Positions 17,083-26,089 of a stretch of 64,000 nucleotides of DNA are shown in pieces; the first letter of the stretch is position 1, and the number at the start of each line of letters is the position of its first letter. The notes below the pieces were generated by a model. That model worked only from the letters and a program-made list of their open reading frames with translations, ran no database searches and had not been told where the DNA came from. The DNA is taken from positions 33,819-97,818 of the forward strand of contig QFZU02000076.1 in assembly GCA_003260025.2 (NCBI GenBank), read 5' to 3'. The DNA comes from Microbispora triticiradicis. GTDB lineage: Bacteria > Actinomycetota > Actinomycetes > Streptosporangiales > Streptosporangiaceae. Both the position numbers and the translations under genes were made by a program.

Positions 17083-19685
17083 CCACCGCCCGGAGCGCGT
17101 TCGCCCTGCTGCGCGACCTGCTCGACGGCGTCTCCCCGCCTACGGACCGGGAACCGGTGCGGCTCCACCTCGGCGAGTCGCGGCTCGTGACGCCCCCGCT
17201 CGCGCCCGGCCTCCTGGACGACGCCGAGGGGTGGACCCGCTATCCGCCGCTCGGCGGCACCCCCGAACTGCGGGCCGCCTACCGGGGCTGGCTGGAGCGC
17301 CGTTTCGGCGTGCGGCGGGGGGTGGACGACGAGGCGATCGCGATCGAGCCGACCCCCGGCACCAAACAGGCCGTCGCGGCCACCGTCGGCCTCGCCGTCA
17401 CGTCTACCAGGGCGCGGGCCCGCCGCGACGGCGAGACGCCCTCGGTCGTCATGCCCAACCCCTTCTACCCGACGTACCTCGCGGGAGCCGAGGCGGCGGG
17501 CGCCCGGCCGGAGTTCTTCGCCGGGGGCGACGGCCCGGCCGCCGTCGCGGCGGCCGTGGACGCCGCGCGTTCCCCCGTCGCCGCCCTGATCGTGTGCAAC
17601 CCCGGCAACCCGGAGGGGGAGATCCTGCCGGAGGAGGCCCTCGGCGAGATCACGAAGATCGCCGCCACGGCCGGCGCGCTGCTCGTCGTCGACGAGTGCT
17701 ACACCGACCTGTCCACCGGCCGCGAGCCCCCGGGCTACCTCTCGCTGGTGGAGCACGGCTCGGTCGCGCCCGGACGGTTCCTGGTGCTGCACAGCCTGTC
17801 GAAGCGGTCCGCGGCGCCGGGGCTGCGCAGCGGCTTCGCCGCGGGCGACCCCGCCACGGTCGCCGCGTACGCCGCCCACAACCGGGCCTGCGGAGTCTCC
17901 AGCCCGCTGCCCGTCTGCGCGGCCGCCGCCGCGCTGTGGTCCGACGACGCCCACGTGGCGCGGCTGCGGACCGCGCTGGCCCGCAACTGGGACCTGGCCG
18001 ACGAGATCCTCGGCGGGCTCCCCGGCTATCGCAGGGCCGAGGCGGGCTTCTTCCTCTGGCTTCCGGTGCCGGACGACGAGGCGGCGGCCCGGGACCTGTG
18101 GCGCGACCAGGGCCTGTCCGTCATGCCGGGCCGCTATCTCGCGGCCGAGGGGCCGTACGGCGTGAACCCGGGGGCCGGGCACCTGCGCGTCGCCCTCGTC
18201 CACGAGGAGACGGTCATGCGTGCGGCGCTCACCCGGCTGCGCGACGGCCTCGGCCACGGCGGTCTCGCAGGCGACGGTCACGCGTCCGCCGCCGGTCCCG
18301 GCCGCGGTGCGGTGGAGGTGGCGACGCGGCGGGCGGAGGAGGCCGCTCCGCCTTCGCCGGGCGAGTCGTCACCGACGGCGACGGCGATCGCGCAGCGGCT
18401 GATCAGGTTCCCCACCGTCAACCCCCCGGGCGACGAGGCGGACTGCGTCGGCTGGATCCGCGACCTGCTCGACGCCGCCGGGCTGGAGACGCGGCTGCTC
18501 GCGGCGGACCCGCGCCGCCCGAACCTCGTCGCCCGGCTGCCCGGCCGGGGCGCCGAACCGCCCCTGCTGCTCCAGGCGCACGCCGACGTCGTCCCGGTGG
18601 AGGGGCAGTCCTGGACCCGCCCGCCGTTCGGCGGGGAGATCGTCGACGGCGAGCTGTGGGGGCGCGGGGCCGTCGACATGAAGGGCCAGCTCGCGATGAT
18701 GCTGGCGGCGCTGCTGCGCATGCGTGCGGCGGGCGAGGAGCCGCCCGGTGACGTCATCCTGGCCGTCGTCCCCGACGAGGAGGCCGGGAGCACGGTGGGG
18801 GCGCGGTTCCTCGTGGGCCGGCACCCGGAGCTGTTCGCCGGGGTCAGGCACGCGATCGGCGAGGACGGCGGAGCCGAGCTGGGCCTCGGCGCGTACGCAC
18901 GCGTCCATCCCGTCGTGGTGGGGGAGAAGCGCACCTGCTGGGTCCGGGCGACCCTGCGCGGGCCGGGCGGGCACGCCTCCCGGGTGCCGTCCTCTGACGG
19001 CGCCGTACGCAAACTCGCCCGGCTGCTCGACGCGATCTCCGACGGCGGCCTCGGCGTCCGGCTCACCCCGGTCGTCGACCACATGCTGGGCGAACTGGCG
19101 CGGGCGCTGCCGCCCGAGGCCGGACGCGCCGTCGAGGCGTTCCGGGCCGACCCCGGGAACGCCGCCCTCCTGGCCGGGCTGGGCGACACGGCCTCCCGCT
19201 ATCTCCAGTCGCTCGTCCGGCACACCGTCACCGCCACCGTGCTGCGCGGCGGCACGGTGACGAACGTGCACCCCTCCGAGATCACGGTCGAACTCGACGG
19301 ACGGCTGCTCCCCGGCGACTTCTCGACGGAGGACTTCCTCGCCGGGCTGCGCGCCCGGGCCGGCTGCGAGATGGACGTCGAGATCCTCGTGGAGGGCGAG
19401 AAGAGCCCGCCACCGCGACTCGGCGGCTTCTACGACCGGCTCGCCGGAGTGCTCAGGGACAGGGACCCGGGCGGCGTCCCGGTCCCAGTGATCACGCCCG
19501 CCTCGACCGACGCGCGGGTCTTCCGCGGGCTCGGCATCGAGTGCTACGGCTGGATGCCGCTGCTGCACGGACCCGAGGTCGTCTACCGCGACCGCCTGCA
19601 CTGCGCCGACGAGCGCGTCTCGGTGCGGGCACTGGAGTTCGGCGCCGACTGCTTCCACACCCTGCTGAAGGGCCCCTGGAGCTGA
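17079..19685 (+). CDS. Fused aminotransferase (DapC-like) and M20 deacylase (DapE-like)
   Basis: A single 868-residue frame joins two enzymes. Residues 1 to about 390 are a fold-type I aminotransferase: NPGNPEGE, DECYTD and the PLP lysine Lys242 in HSLSKRSAAPGLR, as in succinyl-DAP aminotransferase. After an Ala/Gly/Pro/Ser-rich linker of about 40 residues, 430-868 form an M20 metallopeptidase: LLLQAHADVVPV, GRGAVDMKGQLA, PDEEAGS, and IGEDGGAELG supply metal ligands and the catalytic Glu. Together with DapD this gives the whole acyl route from tetrahydrodipicolinate to LL-DAP in two polypeptides. I saw no stop or frameshift at the junction, so the fusion appears genuine. Last gene of the main cluster 1 operon, starting at GTG 17079 overlapping dapD. 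Confidence 0.88.
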   Translation: MTTARSAFALLRDLLDGVSPPTDREPVRLHLGESRLVTPPLAPGLLDDAEGWTRYPPLGGTPELRAAYRGWLERRFGVRRGVDDEAIAIEPTPGTKQAVAATVGLAVTSTRARARRDGETPSVVMPNPFYPTYLAGAEAAGARPEFFAGGDGPAAVAAAVDAARSPVAALIVCNPGNPEGEILPEEALGEITKIAATAGALLVVDECYTDLSTGREPPGYLSLVEHGSVAPGRFLVLHSLSKRSAAPGLRSGFAAGDPATVAAYAAHNRACGVSSPLPVCAAAAALWSDDAHVARLRTALARNWDLADEILGGLPGYRRAEAGFFLWLPVPDDEAAARDLWRDQGLSVMPGRYLAAEGPYGVNPGAGHLRVALVHEETVMRAALTRLRDGLGHGGLAGDGHASAAGPGRGAVEVATRRAEEAAPPSPGESSPTATAIAQRLIRFPTVNPPGDEADCVGWIRDLLDAAGLETRLLAADPRRPNLVARLPGRGAEPPLLLQAHADVVPVEGQSWTRPPFGGEIVDGELWGRGAVDMKGQLAMMLAALLRMRAAGEEPPGDVILAVVPDEEAGSTVGARFLVGRHPELFAGVRHAIGEDGGAELGLGAYARVHPVVVGEKRTCWVRATLRGPGGHASRVPSSDGAVRKLARLLDAISDGGLGVRLTPVVDHMLGELARALPPEAGRAVEAFRADPGNAALLAGLGDTASRYLQSLVRHTVTATVLRGGTVTNVHPSEITVELDGRLLPGDFSTEDFLAGLRARAGCEMDVEILVEGEKSPPPRLGGFYDRLAGVLRDRDPGGVPVPVITPASTDARVFRGLGIECYGWMPLLHGPEVVYRDRLHCADERVSVRALEFGADCFHTLLKGPWS

Positions 19686-19764
19686 GGGATCCCCCGTCGA
19701 AGCCGCGAGATGGGCGAGTGAAAGGCTGGACGGGTCCATCGCCGGCGGAACGGGAGCCATCGTC

Positions 19765-20763
19765 ATGGGGGACACCGGATCGGGGAGACACGTCCGCGAT
19801 GTGGACGATCTCGACCAGGCGGCGGCCGTCTTCCAGAGCGTGCGGCCCCGCCTGTTCGGGATCGCGTACCGGATGCTGGGCAGTTCCACCGAGGCGGAGG
19901 ACCTGCTGCAGGACGTCTGGATGCGCTGGCAGGCCTACGACCGCGACACCGTGGCCGAACCGGGAGCGTTCCTGGCGACGGTGACCACCCGCCTCGCCCT
20001 CAACGTCCTGCAGTCCGCCCGGGTCCGCCGCGAGACGTACGTCGGTCCGTGGCTCCCCGAACCCGTCGACACCCGCGACGACCCCCACCTCGGCGCCGAG
20101 CGGGGCGAGGCCCTGGGCTTCGCGGTCCTGCTCCTGCTGGAGCGGCTCACCCCCACCGAACGCGCGGCCTACGTGCTGCGTGAGGCGTTCGACTACCCCT
20201 ACCGGCAGATCGCCGAGATCATCGAGACCAGTGAGGCGGCGGTGCGGCAACTGGTCAGCAGGGCCCGCAAGCACCTCGCCTCCAAGCGCCGGGCGCCGGT
20301 GACCAGAGCCGAGCAGCGCAGGCTGCTCGGCGCCTTCGTCACCGCCGCCCGCTCCGGCGACCTCGCCGCGCTGGAGCGGATCCTCGCCGCGGACGTGGTC
20401 AGCTACTCCGACGGCGGCGGCGCGGTCCGCGCCTCCCGCATCCCCGTGGTCGGCGCGATGCGGGTCGCGAAGTACGTCAGGGCGTTCGCGGACCGCTTCT
20501 GGGCCGGGGCCGAGGTGGAGTGGGCCGACGTCAACGGGCAGGCGGCGGCGGTGCTCCGCCGTGACGGCGAGGTGTTCACCGTGCTCACCGTCAACGCCTC
20601 CGACGAGGGCATCGACCAGGTGCTGTGGATGATGAACCCCGCCAAGATCGCCGCAGTCTCCCGCGCGGACGGGCCGGGTCAGGAGGGGAACTCAACCCCG
20701 GCCAGCCGCTCGGAGACGTCCCACAGCCGGGCCGCGTCGGACCCGGGCCGGACCGACCGGTAG
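19765..20763 (+). CDS. ECF41-type RNA polymerase sigma factor (SigJ-like) with SnoaL-like tail
   Basis: A 332-residue ECF sigma factor. Region 2 is [24 protein letters not shown]; the ECF41 linker motif VGPWLPEP is present; region 4 is [26 protein letters not shown]. The SnoaL-like extension carries the SDGGG motif and ends with NPAKI, both hallmarks of ECF41 proteins, whose tail replaces an anti-sigma factor. ECF41 factors usually neighbour and activate a COE gene (carboxymuconolactone decarboxylase, oxidoreductase or epimerase); here the convergent SDR fits. The last 28 codons run past NPAKI and overlap the SDR gene tail to tail by 85 bases. GGGAG lies about 9 bases before ATG 19765. Confidence 0.9.
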   Translation: MGDTGSGRHVRDVDDLDQAAAVFQSVRPRLFGIAYRMLGSSTEAEDLLQDVWMRWQAYDRDTVAEPGAFLATVTTRLALNVLQSARVRRETYVGPWLPEPVDTRDDPHLGAERGEALGFAVLLLLERLTPTERAAYVLREAFDYPYRQIAEIIETSEAAVRQLVSRARKHLASKRRAPVTRAEQRRLLGAFVTAARSGDLAALERILAADVVSYSDGGGAVRASRIPVVGAMRVAKYVRAFADRFWAGAEVEWADVNGQAAAVLRRDGEVFTVLTVNASDEGIDQVLWMMNPAKIAAVSRADGPGQEGNSTPASRSETSHSRAASDPGRTDR

Positions 20764-21599
20764 AGGGGCAGCTCCGTGGGGCCGCCCGTGAACTGGCCGA
20801 TGCCGTCGGGGCCGTACAGCCGACCGCCCTGGGCGTCCGGGCTGGTGGCCGCGTACAGGGCGGGCAGCAGCCCGGCGCCGACCGGCTGCACGAACAGACC
20901 CAACCGCAGGAGCCGGGTCATGATCCGCTCGTACGGCGCGGAGCGGGCGCGGCCGAGGTTCGGCCCGGACGCGTAGAGGTTGGTCAGGGTCGTGCCGGGA
21001 TGGGCGACGTTGCTCACGACGCCCCACCCGCCGGCCCTGCTGCGCCGGTCCAGTTCGAGCCCGAAGAGAAGGTTGGCCAGCTTCGACTGACCGTACGAGC
21101 GGACCGGCGAGTACTTCCGCTCGCTCTGCAGGTCGGCCCAGTCGATCTTCGCCGAGCGGGCGGCGCTGCTGGTCATGGTGGTGACCCGCGCTCCGCGCAG
21201 GCGCAGCAGCGGCAGGAGCCGTGCCACCAGCGCCAGGTGGCCGATGTGGTTGGTGCCGAACTGCAGCTCCAGGCCGTCCGCGGTGGTGTGCCGGGAGGCG
21301 GGAGCCATCACGCCCGCGTTGTTGATCAGGATGTCGATCGGGCGGGCCTCGTGCCGAAGGGCGTCGGCGAGCTTCGCGACCGACTCCAGCGAGGCCAGGT
21401 CGAGCTCACGAGTGGAGATCACGGCCTCCGGCGCGGCCGCGTGGATCCTCTGGAGCGCGGCGGCGCCCTTGGCGACGTTGCGGACCGGCAGCACCACCTC
21501 GGCCCCGGCCTGGGCCAGGCGTGTGGCCAGGCCGAGACCGAGACCGTCGCTGCCCCCGGTCACCACCGCCAGCTTCCCGCTCAAGTCGGGTACTTCCAT
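20679..21599 (-). CDS. SDR-family oxidoreductase, likely ECF41 partner
   Basis: A 306-residue short-chain dehydrogenase of the retinol-dehydrogenase-like branch. [14 protein letters not shown] is the cofactor loop, NNAGV the core motif, TSSAA the catalytic serine and YGQSKLAN the Tyr-Lys pair. Substrate unknown. It is convergent with and overlaps the ECF41 sigma gene, matching the known habit of ECF41 genes to sit beside the oxidoreductase they control. A 29-bp inverted repeat at 21662-21690 lies in its upstream region and contains TCACA segments like those in ECF41 promoters. Confidence 0.85.
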   Translation of the reverse strand: MEVPDLSGKLAVVTGGSDGLGLGLATRLAQAGAEVVLPVRNVAKGAAALQRIHAAAPEAVISTRELDLASLESVAKLADALRHEARPIDILINNAGVMAPASRHTTADGLELQFGTNHIGHLALVARLLPLLRLRGARVTTMTSSAARSAKIDWADLQSERKYSPVRSYGQSKLANLLFGLELDRRSRAGGWGVVSNVAHPGTTLTNLYASGPNLGRARSAPYERIMTRLLRLGLFVQPVGAGLLPALYAATSPDAQGGRLYGPDGIGQFTGGPTELPLYRSVRPGSDAARLWDVSERLAGVEFPS

Positions 21600-21661
21600 T
21601 GCGAGCCCCCCTGGTCGCCACGAGTTTCCGTTCGCTGAGAAAGGACAGGACGGTCTGCCCG

Positions 21662-21690
21662 TCTGTGACGCGTGTGTCCGTCATCACAGA
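21662..21690. promoter_or_regulatory. Inverted repeat upstream of the SDR gene
   Basis: TCTGTGA (21662-21668) and TCACAGA (21684-21690) form perfect 7-bp arms around 15 bases. It is 63 bases upstream of the SDR start. It could be a regulator site or contain the ECF41 -35 element (family consensus TGTCACA, from memory); on the minus strand the sequence includes CGTCACA. The rest of the gap to the cold-shock gene holds nothing else I can name. Confidence 0.35.
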
Positions 21691-21976
21691 TCGAGAGGCT
21701 CCCTCACCTACGGGCCTTGTGCCTTCGGCCGCTGGAGGGGTGCGGCCCGCAGGGCGCGTACGGGGTTTTGCAAAAGGGGGGCGCGAGAACCGCGTCGCGG
21801 CGTGTAATGTCGAGACAGAGGTTGTGTCGAAGTACCAGTATGCGTTGAAACGCTTGCTGAGTAGTGACAGCGGGCGTTGCCGTACGGAGCCGAGGCTTTC
21901 CCGAGGCGGTCGGTCGCAGCAGCCCGAGGGACCACACCCGTGGCCCTCGAGATCGTCTCATGAAGGAGAAAGCAGT

Positions 21977-22180
21977 ATGGCCCAGGGAACCGTCAAGTGG
22001 TTCAACGCCGAGAAGGGCTTCGGCTTCATCGCCCCCGACGACGGCACTCCGGACGTCTTCGTCCACTACTCGGCCATCGACAGCCGCGGCTACCGCTCGC
22101 TCGAGGAGAACCAGCGGGTCGAGTACACCGCCGGCCAGGGCGCCAAGGGCCCGCAGGCCGAGCAGGTCCGCCCGCTCTAA
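21977..22180 (+). CDS. Cold-shock protein, CspA family
   Basis: A 67-residue single-domain OB-fold protein, the full length of the family. The RNA-binding motifs are KGFGFI and VFVHYSAI, after [11 protein letters not shown]. It binds single-stranded nucleic acid and acts as an RNA chaperone. AAGGAGAAAG lies before ATG 21977. As in other csp genes, there is a long non-coding leader (no other gene between about 21600 and 21976). A strong hairpin follows the gene. Confidence 0.95.
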   Translation: MAQGTVKWFNAEKGFGFIAPDDGTPDVFVHYSAIDSRGYRSLEENQRVEYTAGQGAKGPQAEQVRPL

Positions 22181-22244
22181 GCAGCGCTTCGCACCGCCGA
22201 TGCCGGGCCCACCGAGGTGAGGCCCGCGCCATCCGACGGCATCC

Positions 22245-22275
22245 GGCCCCGGGCTCCTCACGGAGTCCCGGGGCC
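22245..22275 (+). terminator. Intrinsic terminator after the cold-shock gene
   Basis: GGCCCCGGG-CTCC pairs with GGAG-T-CCCGGGGCC around a TCAC loop, a 13-bp stem with one bulged base, followed by TTCGTCATTC. It begins 65 bases after the csp stop codon. Confidence 0.75.
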
Positions 22276-22363
22276 TTCGTCATTCACAGGGAGCCGCCTC
22301 GGAGCCGGTGAAGCGGCACCGTGAGGGCAGGCCCTCGGCGAGGCGGTCCCGTACGATTCGCTG

Positions 22364-22855
22364 GTGATCGAGAAGGACCGGGCCCGTCGCCGGGCGTGGC
22401 CGTGGACGGCGCTGGCGGTGCTCCTCTCAGCGGTGCCGTCCCTGCTGATGGTCATGACCGCGCGCGGCGGCATCGACTACCTGCCGCTCGTCTCCTTAGC
22501 CTGGCGTCTCATCGGAGTCGACGCGCGACACCTGCTCGCGCTCGATCTCCTCGTGGTGGGTGTCCTGCCGCTGCTCGCCCTTTCGGCGGCCGGATTCTCC
22601 TGGCTGCGGTGGCAGGCGGGCATGGTCGGCGCCGCGCTCCTCGGCGTCATGGCGGTGGTCAATCTGGTGGTCTTCGTGGGCGAATGCCCATGGCCGTTCA
22701 CCCCTGCGGAGGTCAGCGCGGGCAGTCAGCCTGACTACATCAGCAGCGGCCCCGCAAATCCATGGGCTCCACCGCTGCTCGCCACCATCGCCTGCGCTGC
22801 CGCCGCCTTGGCCTTGTCCGTTGGCTCCCGCCGCGTGCGGACGAGGAGAATGTGA
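22364..22855 (+). CDS. Small four-helix membrane protein, unknown function
   Basis: A 163-residue protein with four hydrophobic segments (about residues 15-33, 58-78, 85-104 and 138-152), the second and third closely spaced. The N-terminus is basic (MIEKDRARRRAW) and the C-terminus is arginine-rich, as for an inner-membrane protein with cytoplasmic tails. I recognise no family. It starts at GTG 22364 with a weak ribosome-binding site and is followed by a palindrome and the AAA ATPase gene. Confidence 0.55.
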   Translation: MIEKDRARRRAWPWTALAVLLSAVPSLLMVMTARGGIDYLPLVSLAWRLIGVDARHLLALDLLVVGVLPLLALSAAGFSWLRWQAGMVGAALLGVMAVVNLVVFVGECPWPFTPAEVSAGSQPDYISSGPANPWAPPLLATIACAAAALALSVGSRRVRTRRM

Positions 22856-22857
22856 AG

Positions 22858-22876
22858 TACGGTTGAGTCAACCGTA
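22858..22876. promoter_or_regulatory. Perfect 19-bp palindrome before the AAA ATPase
   Basis: TACGGTTGA-G-TCAACCGTA is a perfect inverted repeat, 24 bases upstream of GTG 22901. AAGTAC occurs at its left edge (22855-22860) and again at 22885-22890. It looks like an operator or a short hairpin at the ATPase promoter; the cognate protein is unknown. Confidence 0.5.
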
Positions 22877-22900
22877 GTTCGCTCAAGTACACTTCGACCT

Positions 22901-24334
22901 GTGCGTAAGCCCCAGCATGTGTTCGACCGGGAGCGAGAGTGGGCGGGCCTGGTCTCGTTCGCTTCGGAAGCGAGCCCGGGAGCTCGGCTCGGCGTGGTGA
23001 GCGGCCGTCGCCGCCAAGGGAAGAGCTATCTCCTGCAGGCCTTGGCGAGCAGCATGGGCGGCATCTACTTCCCCGCGCTCGAGGTGACCGAGGCGGTGGC
23101 ACTGCGCCTCTTCGCCGATGAACTGATCAGGTTCACCGGCGCTCCTGTTCCGGCCTTCCGCGACTGGATCGACGCCATCCCCTACCTCTTCGGCGCGGTA
23201 CGAGATCGGCCGGTGCCTGTCGTGCTGGACGAGTTTCCGTACCTCGTCAAGGCGTCTCCGGAGCTTCCCTCGATCATCCAGCGGGAGCTGGGCCCAGGCG
23301 GCTCGGGAGCCGGCAGCATGGCCCGGGTACTGCTCTGCGGTTCGGCGATGTCGGTCATGGGCGGGTTGTTGTCCGGTACGGCTCCGCTTCGCGGGCGCGC
23401 GGGACTGGAAATGGTCGTCAGGCCCTTCGACTACCGTCAGGCCGCCCGCTTCTGGGGCATCGACGACCCGCGTCTGGCGGTCCAGGTCCACGCGGTGGTG
23501 GGCGGGACACCGGCCTACCGAAGGGAGTTCGTCCGTGGCGACGTCCCGGCCGGACCGGCGGATTTCGACGACTGGGTGATCAGATCGGTGCTGAACACCG
23601 AGGTCCCGTTGTTCAGGGAGGCCCGCTACCTCCTGGCGGAGGAGACGGAGATCCGCGACCCGTCGCTCTACCACTCCGTCCTCGCCGCCGTAGCCGACGG
23701 CAACACGACGTCAGGGGGGATCGCCGGCTATGTGGGGCGCAAGTCCAACGAGATCGCGCATCCGCTCCGCGTCCTGGAGGACAGCCATCTCCTGGTCAAG
23801 GAACGCGACCTCTTCCGCCCGAACCGGAGTTACTACCGGGTGGCCGAACCGCTCATCACGTTCTATGAGGCGATCATGGTCAGGGAGTGGGCACGGCTGG
23901 AGCGTGGGGACGCGGCGACGGTGTGGCGGGGCAGCAGGGCACGTTTCCTGTCGCAGGTCGTCGGCCCCCACGTCGAGGTGCTCTGCCGCGAGTACGCCCT
24001 GCATGCCGATGCCGCGGCCGGTGAGGTGGGGAGCGGAGTCCTAACGGATCCGGCCAACCGCACACAGATCGAGATCGATGTCGCCGTTCTGGCACCCGCG
24101 GATCACGGACGCCCACGGCGGGTCCTCTCGCTGGGTGAGGTCAAGTGGGACAGGGTCATGGGAGCCGAGCACGTGGCCCGGCTCCGCCGTGCGCGCGACC
24201 TGCTCACCGCCAAGGGGTACGACACCCGTGACACGGTGCTCACGTGCTACTCGGGCGCGGGATTCACCGCCGAACTCGGCGCCCGATCAGGGGGGGACGT
24301 ACGCCTGATCACGCTGGGCGACCTCTACGATTGA
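22901..24334 (+). CDS. AAA-type ATPase with C-terminal DUF234/nuclease-like domain
   Basis: A 477-residue protein of the archaeal-type ATPase/DUF234 group. Residues about 25-45 hold the Walker A-like VVSGRRRQGKSYLLQ; Walker B is VPVVLDEFPYLV. RVLLCGSAMSVMGGLLSG is the sensor-1 segment. Around residue 280 is a winged-helix region (GGIAGYVGRKSNEIAHPLRVLE). The C-terminus has QIEIDVAVLAP ... VLSLGEVKWD, a PD-(D/E)XK nuclease-like D...ExK arrangement. In this family the biological role is poorly known; defence or DNA-repair roles are suggested. A perfect palindrome precedes it. Confidence 0.8.
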   Translation: MRKPQHVFDREREWAGLVSFASEASPGARLGVVSGRRRQGKSYLLQALASSMGGIYFPALEVTEAVALRLFADELIRFTGAPVPAFRDWIDAIPYLFGAVRDRPVPVVLDEFPYLVKASPELPSIIQRELGPGGSGAGSMARVLLCGSAMSVMGGLLSGTAPLRGRAGLEMVVRPFDYRQAARFWGIDDPRLAVQVHAVVGGTPAYRREFVRGDVPAGPADFDDWVIRSVLNTEVPLFREARYLLAEETEIRDPSLYHSVLAAVADGNTTSGGIAGYVGRKSNEIAHPLRVLEDSHLLVKERDLFRPNRSYYRVAEPLITFYEAIMVREWARLERGDAATVWRGSRARFLSQVVGPHVEVLCREYALHADAAAGEVGSGVLTDPANRTQIEIDVAVLAPADHGRPRRVLSLGEVKWDRVMGAEHVARLRRARDLLTAKGYDTRDTVLTCYSGAGFTAELGARSGGDVRLITLGDLYD

Positions 24335-24703
24335 TCAGTCGCCTACCCCGTCGCCCGTGGTCCTGGAGCTCACCTTCTGCCCTCCCCGGAGGCGGCCTTC
24401 AACAGGACCTGGCGAGGTCGGCGCCGGCGTGGCGCGCGTGTGAAAGTTTCATCACGAGGCTGTCGCGCATGCTGTGCGGGTCGGACCGGTAACGCCAGAT
24501 GAACGCGTCCCTGAAGGCCGAAGCGTCACCGGACCTCTCGATCGGCCTCTTGACGCCACCCGGTGTCCCCTAGTTTGCTCCGCCATTACCACCACCGACA
24601 TCGACGCCCGTGGACGCGACCTCTCGTGCCACAGAAAATGTTAGCGCTAACAGCACTTCGTACGACCCAGGCCTCCGCCTCGACCCACCCTCAGGAGTAG
24701 ACG
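24335..24703. other. Intergenic region between the ATPase and GH62 genes
   Basis: 369 bases with no convincing gene. The right half holds the GH62 promoter region with a perfect LacI-type palindrome at 24639-24652 and the ribosome-binding site AGGAG at 24693-24697. I see nothing else in it. Confidence 0.5.
24639..24652. promoter_or_regulatory. LacI-family operator-like palindrome
   Basis: TGTTAGCGCTAACA is a perfect 14-bp palindrome with the central CG step typical of LacI/GalR-family operators controlling actinomycete glycoside hydrolases. It lies 51 bases upstream of the GH62 start. No LacI-type regulator is encoded nearby. Confidence 0.7.
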
Positions 24704-26035
24704 ATGCATTCACCCCCCATCCGTTCGGCCGTCGGCCGGTGGCGTTCCCATGTCACCATGGCGGCGCGTGTGTCCGCCGCACTGGCGACGGTGCTGGCCG
24801 CGGCGCTGGTCTCGGCGGCGCCCGCGTCGGCGGCGGCGGCGCCGCTGGTGGGCGTCGGGTCGGGCCGGTGCCTCGATGTGGTGGGCAACACCGACGCGCT
24901 GGGAACCGGTCTGCAGATCTACGACTGCAACGGCCAGGCCAACCAGGCGTTCGAGTTCACCTCGTCGGGTGACCTGCGGACGTTCAACGGCACGCGGTGC
25001 GTGGACGCCTACGGTCAGGGCACCGCGAACGGCACCAAGGTGGTCATCTGGTCCTGCAACGGCCAGGCCAACCAGAAGTGGCGCCTCAACTCCGACGGGA
25101 CGATCACGGGCGTGCAGTCGGGCCTGTGCCTCGACGTGAGCAACTACGGCACGGCCAACGGGTCCCCCGTCTACCTGTGGACCTGCCACGGCGGGACCAA
25201 CCAGAAGTGGACCACCTCTGGCGGCCCGTCCCAGTCGCCGTCCGCGTCGCCGTCCGCGTCGCCGTCTGTGACGCCGACCGGCACGTGCCCGCTTCCGTCG
25301 TCGTACCGCTGGACCTCGACGGGCGCGCTGGCGCAGCCGAAGTCCGGCTGGGTGTCGCTCAAGGACTTCACCAACGTCACCTACAACGGCAAGCACATCG
25401 TGTACGCCACCACGCACGACACCGGGTCGACCTGGGGTTCGATGGCCTTCAGCCCGTTCACGAACTGGTCGGACATGGCCTCGGCCACCCAGACCAAGAT
25501 GAACTCCTCCACGGTCGCGCCCACGCTGTTCTACTTCGCCCCCAAGAACATCTGGGTGCTCACCTACCAGTGGGGCGGGACCGCGTTCTCCTACCGCACC
25601 TCCAGCGACCCGACCAACCCCAACGGCTGGGGTGCGACGCAGACCCTGTCCACCGCGAGCATCGGCGGTGGGGGCACCGGCCCGATCGACCAGACGCTGA
25701 TCGGTGACGGCCAGAACATGTACCTGTTCTTCGCCGGGGACAACGGCAAGATCTAGGGCCGCTACTTCCGCTCCTTCACGGCCGACAGCCTGAGCGGGTC
25801 GTGGACGCCGAACGCCGCCAGCGAGAGCAACCCGTTCGCCGGCAAGGCCAACAGCGGTGCCACCTGGACCAACGACATCAGCCACGGTGACCTGGTCCGC
25901 AACAACCCCGACCAGACCAAGACGGTCGACCCCTGCAACCTGCAGCTGCTCTACCAGGGCCGCAGCCCCAGCTCCAACGGCGTCGACTACGGTCTCCTGC
26001 CCTACCGCCCGGGCGTCCTGACCCTGCAGCGCTAA
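24704..26035 (+). pseudogene. Broken secreted GH62 alpha-L-arabinofuranosidase with CBM13
   Basis: The frame encodes a signal peptide (about 46 residues ending APASAAAA), a ricin-type CBM13 with three QxW-type repeats ([27 protein letters not shown]), a Pro/Ser linker and a GH62 domain ([35 protein letters not shown]). At 25754-25756 an in-frame TAG follows [10 protein letters not shown]. The same frame then continues [16 protein letters not shown] through a normal GH62 end ([13 protein letters not shown], stop at 26033). Compared with family members, about 40 residues between the GKIY and GRYFRS motifs are missing; that segment normally holds the catalytic acid (VEAIG region). The TAG appears formed at the deletion junction. 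The product would be truncated and inactive on arabinoxylan, although the CBM is intact. Confidence 0.85.
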
Positions 26036-26089
26036 GGCATGACACAGGTCCCGCCTCCAAGCCCTGACAGGTGAGGGTGGACCTGAAAC

